This document shows, piece by piece, positions 5,141 through 6,834 of a stretch of 6,834 nucleotides of DNA. Source of the stretch: Nanobdellota archaeon (GTDB lineage: Archaea; Nanobdellota; Nanobdellia; Woesearchaeales; UBA12501); assembly GCA_018812465.1 (NCBI GenBank), contig JAHJCS010000128.1, forward strand, positions 1 through 6,834, read 5' to 3'. A program made the position numbers and the translations under genes. How positions within the stretch are numbered: the first letter of the stretch is position 1; the number at the start of each line of letters is the position of its first letter. A model generated the notes under the pieces. It had not been told where the DNA came from, did not search any database, and saw only the letters and a list, made by a program, of their open reading frames with translations.

Positions 5141-6834
5141 GCAGCAAGCATTATAAAAAAGGTCATGGCTCAAAAGATCCTGAGATTAAGAGGATAAATC
5201 AGGAACTTAGGGATCTAGGCCAGGAAAGGGTGTATCTGAACAAAGAGAGTGTAAAATCTGTCCTTTCACTGTTTGTTGTTTTTGTGATATTCAGCATGTT
5301 CTTTTTCATGAAGATACCTGTTCAGGCAGGTTCTATGGCTCTGGACGAAGCGCAGGTATTCACTGGAAAGGATGCTTATTCAGTTGGTGAGATGGCGCAT
5401 ATCTTTGTAGTTCCTTCTGAGGCTGAATACAACATAGAGGTCTATGATCCTGACAATAACCTGGCAGCAATATCAACTGATCTTCCAGTAGAAAAGACAG
5501 GCATCTACTCAGTGAACGCAGTCCTTAGCCTCAATGATGAGCTTAAAGAGGTCTCAACTACCTTTAAGGGAGTAGTTGAAGCAGATAATGAATCTGATGA
5601 GAATATCTCATTACCTTATGATCCTGATGAAATAAATGATTCTAATAATTTCTCTGTTAATCCTGATAATTTCTCTGTGAATCTATCAGAAAACAACACA
5701 ACCGGCAATCTCTCTAATCTATCTTTAGAAGAACTGCTGCAGGCCAGAAAGAAAGCAGATTCAAAACTCTCTCTTGGAATGCTAAAAAAGCTGGATCTGG
5801 AGTTTTCTAAGCATGACATGAAAGAGACTATAAAAGTAATCAAGAATCGTCAGAAGGATAGTGTTGTGATGGAGAAAGATGGGTTATCATTAACTCTTGT
5901 GGGTACAACATCAGACAAGATAAAGAATGCTAGCTATAAAGATGGAGTTCTTCATATAGACAGCCTGGATATCGAGACAGCAAGCATAAGCATACCTCAT
6001 GAGGAGCTCAGCGGAATAACAAAAGCACCAAAGCTGTATGTCCGAGAAGATAATCAGTCTGATTATTCTCTTGCAGTTCCCTATGAGAAAGACGGCAATA
6101 CATTCAACTCAGTGTTTGTTACACCAACACATTATGAGTTTGATGTAGAGCATTTCACTGATTATTATGTGAACAGTTCAGGAACTGTTTATTTGAACCT
6201 CACTGGATGCCTTCTGGACATAAATGGTTCTGTAGGAGATTCCTGCATAATCAATGACGACGGGCTATGGGGACTAAACAAATCTTATATCTTCAACATA
6301 ACCCCAGCAGCAAACTCTGGAGTAATCACAATAATCTCTGACAATGTTACTCTGGACTGCAATGAGACCTATCTATTTGGGGATAACACAGACCTCACCT
6401 ATGGAATATATGCAAGCAATGTGAAGAACCTGACCTTGTTTGACTGCAATGTGGGCTATTTTGAGAGAGGCATATACCTTCTAGGCGCAATCAACACCAC
6501 CATCTTAAACAGCACAATAAGCAATAATAAGGCATTTGGAGTCTATCTCAGAGACTCTGATCACAACACATTCAAGAATAATTCTTTCAATGACAATGGG
6601 GATTATGCTTTATATCTTGATAACTCAGACCAGAACAATATTACCTACAACCTGTTCAACAGTGTAGCTCCATTATATGATGATATGCGTATAACCTCAG
6701 GCACTTCCTCTTCCAACAGGATCTGGTTGAACAGCTTCTATGGCAATGGAATATATGATGCTGGAACAGGCACCTCTTTTTGTATTGCGAACAAGGGTAA
6801 TTTCTATGAAGAGAACATAATATATTCAGGAGAA
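5137..6834 (+). CDS. N-terminally anchored beta-helix surface protein (3' partial)
   Basis: The frame is open for 566 codons to the window edge with no stop, so the C-terminus is missing. Residues 1-41 are charged and basic (MSSKHYKKGHGSK). Residues 42-58 are a hydrophobic membrane helix (LFVVFVIFSMFFFM), read as a signal anchor, although VQA at 62-64 could be a signal-peptidase site. Residues about 75-148 resemble an Ig/MG2-like domain (YSVGEMAHIFVV, then IEVYDPDNN). Residues 149-195 are an acidic linker dense in N-x-S/T. Residues about 196-345 are an unrecognised domain: a charged helical stretch, then beta-strands ending VEHFTDYYV. Residues about 370-528 are beta-helix rungs (NVTLDC with C408, C437, RGIYL, FGVYL, YALYL). 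At 529-560 comes the cap motif IWLNSFYGNGI with FC (C549) and GNFYEEN, shared with the upstream gene. The protein is probably displayed alongside the upstream product. Adhesion or envelope structure is inferred; no catalytic motif is seen. Confidence 0.88.
   Translation, partial: MSSKHYKKGHGSKDPEIKRINQELRDLGQERVYLNKESVKSVLSLFVVFVIFSMFFFMKIPVQAGSMALDEAQVFTGKDAYSVGEMAHIFVVPSEAEYNIEVYDPDNNLAAISTDLPVEKTGIYSVNAVLSLNDELKEVSTTFKGVVEADNESDENISLPYDPDEINDSNNFSVNPDNFSVNLSENNTTGNLSNLSLEELLQARKKADSKLSLGMLKKLDLEFSKHDMKETIKVIKNRQKDSVVMEKDGLSLTLVGTTSDKIKNASYKDGVLHIDSLDIETASISIPHEELSGITKAPKLYVREDNQSDYSLAVPYEKDGNTFNSVFVTPTHYEFDVEHFTDYYVNSSGTVYLNLTGCLLDINGSVGDSCIINDDGLWGLNKSYIFNITPAANSGVITIISDNVTLDCNETYLFGDNTDLTYGIYASNVKNLTLFDCNVGYFERGIYLLGAINTTILNSTISNNKAFGVYLRDSDHNTFKNNSFNDNGDYALYLDNSDQNNITYNLFNSVAPLYDDMRITSGTSSSNRIWLNSFYGNGIYDAGTGTSFCIANKGNFYEENIIYSGE
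5644..5682 (+). repeat. 21-bp imperfect tandem repeat in a sequon-rich linker
   Basis: Two near-identical units (5644-5664 and 5665-5682, the second lacking the last codon) encode NNFSVNP and DNFSVN. Each unit carries an N-F-S sequon. The repeat lies between the Ig-like domain and the unrecognised domain of the second protein, and more sequons follow (NLS, NTT, NLS). It looks like replication-slippage growth of a probably glycosylated spacer. Confidence 0.7.

Noticed and set aside
5641..5720. CRISPR-like or other large repeat array
   Set aside because: Only two imperfect 21-bp units occur, in frame with a protein linker and with no spacers.

Overview
The window is AT-rich, wholly protein-coding on the + strand, and holds parts of two very large cell-surface genes with no intergenic space and no RNA gene, promoter or terminator visible. 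The proteins are stacks of right-handed parallel beta-helix (NosD/PbH1-like) rungs, Ig/FN3-like beta-sandwiches and a LamG domain. They are crowded with N-x-S/T sequons and tethered by single membrane helices. Heavy ATA and AGA/AGG use, sequon density and this architecture suggest an archaeon, most likely a DPANN-type lineage (Woesearchaeota/Pacearchaeota-like). That placement is inference, because no marker gene is present.

Region 1 (1-5140) is one open frame broken once, by a TGA at 1154-1156. Upstream (2-1156, 5' end outside the window) are beta-helix rungs, a Cys-bearing cap, an FN3-like domain and the first half of an Ig-like domain. Downstream, in the same frame, are the second half of that Ig-like domain, a second beta-helix and cap with a LamG domain inserted in the cap, another FN3/Ig pair, a third beta-helix and cap, a MopE-type Asp/Cys metal-binding motif, a beta-rich domain, a Pro-rich stalk, a membrane helix and a cytoplasmic tail with a UBA-like helical motif and a D-x-D-x-D-G loop. 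A roughly 400-residue module is therefore repeated. The TGA falls inside a domain whose second copy is intact, so it is a nonsense mutation, a sequence error, or a recoded/read-through codon.

Region 2 (5137-6834, 3' end outside the window) starts in an ATGA overlap with gene 1. It encodes an N-terminally anchored protein: basic cytoplasmic segment, membrane helix, Ig/MG-like domain, sequon-rich linker, an unrecognised domain, then a beta-helix ending in the same cap motif found three times in gene 1.

The two products are probably made together from one transcript and displayed on the same membrane, gene 1 anchored by its C-terminus and gene 2 by its N-terminus. Adhesion, cell-cell contact or an envelope-structural role is plausible, but no substrate or partner can be read from the sequence.
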